DNA of 64,000 nt from Fratercula arctica (Eukaryota; Chordata; Aves; Charadriiformes; Alcidae). Position numbers and translations under genes: made by a program. The DNA lies in the NCBI GenBank assembly GCA_947846985.1, contig CANTUZ010000023.1, forward strand, positions 3,987,677-4,051,676, in the 5' to 3' direction. Under the pieces are notes generated by a model. It had not been told where the DNA came from. It did no database searches and saw only the letters and a program-made list of their open reading frames with translations. Of the stretch, positions 55,630 through 64,000 are shown piece by piece (positions within the stretch are counted from its first letter, which is position 1; each line of letters starts with the position of its first letter).

Positions 55630-58600
55630 GTAGGGTCGGGATGGGATGGAAAGGAAAGGGATGGGGTTAATGGAATGGAATGGGATGGGATGGGGAGGGA
55701 TGGGGTGGGATGGGGAGCGGGCAGGAACCGGCTGCGGGGCTGGGGCACAGCGGGGAGGGCGGCGGGGGGACCGGGCTAGGGCGGGCCCCGAGCCCCGGGA
55801 TGGGGATGGGGATGGGGATGGGGATGGGGATGGGGACGGGGACGGGGACGGGGACGGGGATGGGGATGAGGATGCGGGGAAGGATGCAGGGATCGACCGT
55901 GGGGTCTGCGACCCATCACAGGGCCTTGGGGGCAGCTATGGGGCTCTCTTTGGGGCTGCCCGTGGGGCCTGGGGACAGGTGAGGGTGCAGGCAGTGGTGG
56001 GCTGGGGCAGAGGACCCGTCTGTGGGGCAGAGAACCCGACTGTGGGTCGGAGGACCCCGTCTGTGGGGCAGAGGACCCGTCTGTGGGGCAGAGGACCCTG
56101 GCTACAGGGCAGAAGACCCCATCTATGGGGCGGAGGACCCATCTCTGGGGTCTGGGACCCATCTATGGGGTCTGGCACCGCTGGTGCAAGCTCTGGGTCC
56201 GGGCCGGGGCTGGGGCAGGGGGTGAAGGGTCCAGGGTGTGAGATGGGGGCTGGCGTGGGGATGGGGCAGGGACCGGGGGTGGCAGCAGGGCAGGACTGGG
56301 GGGGCCCATGTGGGGTGGGAGAGCCAGGGGGGCACCTGGGCAGATGGTTTTCTGCCTGCCTGCCCACACCAGGGCCTGCGGGAAGGGATGTGGAGGAAAT
56401 TAGGGGCCAAGGAGGCAGTTTAGGGGGCGAAGGGGGACGGGCTGCCATCCCTCTGGGACGCGGACGTGCCCCAGGGCATGGAAACCCTCCCTGCCCGCAG
56501 GCACCTCCTGCCTTCGCCGTTGGACACGTGGAGCGGCTTTTGCTCCGGAAGGAGGTGGGGATCAGTGGGTAGGAGGCTGGGGTGCAGAGCTGGAGGGGGG
56601 GGGTTGGGGGGTCCCTGCTGCCCCTCTCCAGGGGGCATCGCTCCTGGGCACATCCAGTGGGATGTCCCCTCCCCGTGGCGGAGGTTTGTTCCCTCTGCCC
56701 CGTCCCAGCGCGTCAGTGAATGATAAAATAGGTCAGGCGGTGGGACGTGCGCAGCACCGCGGCTCCGCGGGCCACCCCAGCGGGTCCCGTGGCCAGCGAG
56801 AGGACGCCCTTGAAGGTAGGGGGCTTTGGGGGGGGGGTTCCCGCTCAGCCGGCGGTGGAGAGATGGCAGCAGGGGTTTGTGTCCCCGGGGTATTTGCTGC
56901 AGCTTCCCCTTTCCCTCTGGGATGGGGGGGTTTGGATGTGTTTGGCACCCTCCTGCCTTGCCCAGGGCTCCCCGATACATTTGGGGGGGTCCATGAGCTC
57001 CGGGCTTGTCCTCTTTGAGCCCTTTTCTTCCCGAGAGGCGGCTTTTCCACCTCAGTTCTGCCTTAAAACAGCAATTCAAAGCGTGCAATTCAAGCCCCTG
57101 CCCGGCTCTGCCTGCAAACCGCTTCCTGCCTTTTGTTTGGCAGCTGGGGAAAAGTTGAGGTCCGGTTTTCCACCCTGGCTGCACCCAGCTCAACCCGGTT
57201 TTGGGGAGAAACCCTGGGGGAAAGGGTTATTTCGGCACTGGAGAGGGGCTGCGTGCCTTGGCACGGGATAATCGGTGTGCTCCAGGCGGGATGGCCGCCA
57301 GCGGGGCGAGGGATGTGGGGAGCACTCGGCCGGAATGGAGAGGGGAAAAGGCAGATAACATCCCCGTCCCGGGATGTGGCACTGCCTTTGCCACCGTGGG
57401 CTGTGTGCCAGCCCCTGTGTACCTTGTGGGAGTCACCGGCCACCCAGATGTCCCACGTGTCCACCTGGGCTAGTTGCTGCTCCTATGGCAGAGGGGAACC
57501 CCTCTGGAAGGGTGGATTTGGGTAGGGGAGAGGCGGAGGAAGGTGCCCAGCTTTCGCTGGGGGCTGCTGAAGAGGCAGAAGTGCCTCGGGTAACCCCCCC
57601 TGGAGCAGGGGGAGCACCTCGCTCCCCCTTTTTGGGAGGAGAGGGGTTAAGCCAAAGCATCCCAGCTAAGCCCTGGCAGGAGGAGGCTAAAACCTCCAAG
57701 GCCTGCGCTCTCCCGGAGAACAAAGCTCACAAAGTGGTGGTAAGCTTGTAAAACCTGCGGGAATGTCGGCGCCTTCGGAGGGGGAATGGGGGTCCTGGAG
57801 GGGGAACGGGGGTCCTGCCGGGCTTGGCCTTGCCGCCCCAGGCAGCACCATGCCTGGCAAACCCGGCTCAAGGTTATTTTCAGAACAATTGGTTGGCCAG
57901 GCTTCAAAAATGTCTTGGGCTTGTTTTTTTGGAGGAGCCCGAAATCTGGAAGCCGTCAGCACGGGACGAGCGTGGCAGGGTGCCGGGGCGGCAGGTCCTG
58001 TGCCAGGGCTGGATGGGGCCCCGGCCATAACGGTGGAGGAACCCATCCCCGGGGCTGCAAACCGGGAAGGGGAAACCACAAGGCAACGTGTCCCCGAGCC
58101 CCCGGGCTGGGAAGGGGACGGCTGCTGGGCGCACGGAGGAGGCGGATAGTGAATTATTTTCTGTTTGCCCTTGTGAATCCCAAATTTGCCATCCACCTTT
58201 TGGTGAAGCTTTTCCAGGAAGGCAGCCCGGGCCCCACTCCAGCCTCTTGGGTGCAGCCCAAGGTGGACGTGCGGGTCGTGCTTGGCCTCCCACCCTTGCT
58301 CTGAACCCCTTCTTTTGCACCCAAACACATGCTGGCGGGCAAACCCCGGCTCCCCCCACTCTCTGCCACCCCACTTTTATCGATTCCAGCTCATATGAAA
58401 GGAGCGGAAAGGGCAAGGATTGATTCTAGGCAAATACTATAAAGGCATCTGCAGTTGCGGCTGTTATTGTTATTGCCGTAGTTAAAATATAACCTAATGA
58501 AAATGCCACCTCTGGCCCCTGGGCTCCCGTGTTCTCCGAATGCTGGCGTGGGTGGGCAGAGGTCCCCGAGGGGTGGGTGTCCTAGCCTCAGTGGCACACG

Positions 58601-58788
58601 GGTGACCTGATGTGGCATTAGTGTGGCCGGGGGCCAGTGTGTGGCTTCCTTACCCTGCGGAGGGCCAAATCCGGTGGCTGGCCTTGGGATTAACTGCACT
58701 GGGGTTTTCTGGCTGTGCCGCTGGCAGAGGTGCAGGATCCCCATCGCAGCCCCTGCCTGTTTTCTGACCGGTGGCCGCTCTTCCCCAG
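55630..58788 (+). other. SLC39A14 first intron
   Basis: It holds a GGATGG-rich stretch (55640-55720), a (GGGGAT/GGGGAC)n array (about 55798-55872) and a short array of GGCAGAGGACCCGTCTGTGG-type units (about 56008-56170). The rest is unclassified, with no coding exon recognised. Confidence 0.65.
55798..55872. repeat. (GGGGAT/GGGGAC)n simple repeat
   Basis: About twelve 6-bp units with regularly spaced G4 runs, a strong G-quadruplex former just downstream of the SLC39A14 promoter. Confidence 0.9.
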
Positions 58789-58868
58789 GGATCCTGAGGT
58801 GCTGCGGAGCTGGAGAGCCCCCGGGAGCCGTGTCCCGGCAGCCCCCCACCTCTCGGCACACGGCTTTG
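58789..58868 (+). other. SLC39A14: Candidate alternative leader exon of SLC39A14
   Basis: An 80-bp segment has a good acceptor (GCTCTTCCCCAG) and donor (GTGAGTGG). It contains no usable ATG in frame with the coding exon, so it would be 5' UTR. Confidence 0.3.
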
Positions 58869-59139
58869 GTGAGTGGGGTGCTGGGGGTTTGGCTCAGGGT
58901 GGAGGAGAAGCAGCCGGTCTTGTTACTGCTTGTTGAAAAGATGTCGAATTCCCCCTCTTTGGGATCTGGGTGCTCTCAGCACTGCACAAAGCTGTGTCCC
59001 CCCCAGCCTGCGGCTCCCTGGGGAAGAAATCTGCCATCTCCTGATGGAGCTGTGGGGTGGAAGAGCGGTGGTCGCAGCTGCTGAGGATGCTAAAGCTGAT
59101 GGCAGCACCTGGCTTCTCTTCCAGCATCCCCAAGACACC

Positions 59140-64000
<4,861 letters not shown>

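Noticed and set aside
54741..55748. Long open frames in the array upstream of SLC39A14
   Set aside because: All follow the ~60-bp repeat and stop at its edges; both strands are open, as expected of low-complexity GC-rich DNA.

Overview
The window is vertebrate nuclear DNA, most likely from a bird microchromosome. It is very GC-rich, its genes are compact and intron-split, CR1-type LINE fragments occur three times, and GC-rich minisatellites fill many introns and intergenic gaps. CR1 alone would also fit another sauropsid, and the species cannot be told. The gene order BMP1(+), PHYHIP(-), POLR3D(+), PIWIL2(+), SLC39A14(+) is that of human 8p21.3, so this is a conserved syntenic block. Gene names come from recognising the translated proteins; no search was run.

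Layout. 1-2640: a minus-strand cluster of short collagen-like (Gly-X-Y) exon candidates and a CR1 fragment; the gene is not identified. 2641-6286: BMP1 upstream region with a long G-rich minisatellite and a purine tract just before the start codon. 6287-30482: BMP1/tolloid, 20 coding exons giving 979 residues, plus an alternative last exon at 27179 for the short 723-residue form. 30483-33598: BMP1 3' UTR, a ~20-bp repeat array, a ~400-bp tandem duplication and the PHYHIP 3' UTR. 33599-35783: PHYHIP on the minus strand, four coding exons, 330 residues. 38095-43261: POLR3D with a non-coding first exon behind a YY1/NRF1-type promoter and eight coding exons, 395 residues. 45422-52971: PIWIL2, 21 exons, 923 residues, catalytic tetrad intact. 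55440 to the right edge: SLC39A14 (ZIP14), CpG-rich first exon, coding from 59140, with both versions of exon 4 (4A and 4B); the gene runs off the window.

All exon joins were checked by hand for reading phase: every complete gene closes in frame at a length close to its human orthologue. The genes do not form one pathway: BMP1 is an extracellular procollagen C-proteinase, PHYHIP a cytoplasmic neuronal adaptor, POLR3D an RNA polymerase III subunit, PIWIL2 a germline piRNA Argonaute and SLC39A14 a metal importer.

The most notable sequence-level points are a tandem array inside POLR3D that copies the end of a coding exon with its splice donor, a CR1 element that appears to reach the splice acceptor of BMP1 exon 8, the phase-locked pair of alternative exons in SLC39A14, and the unidentified collagen-like locus at the left edge. 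I found no clearly new multi-gene system.
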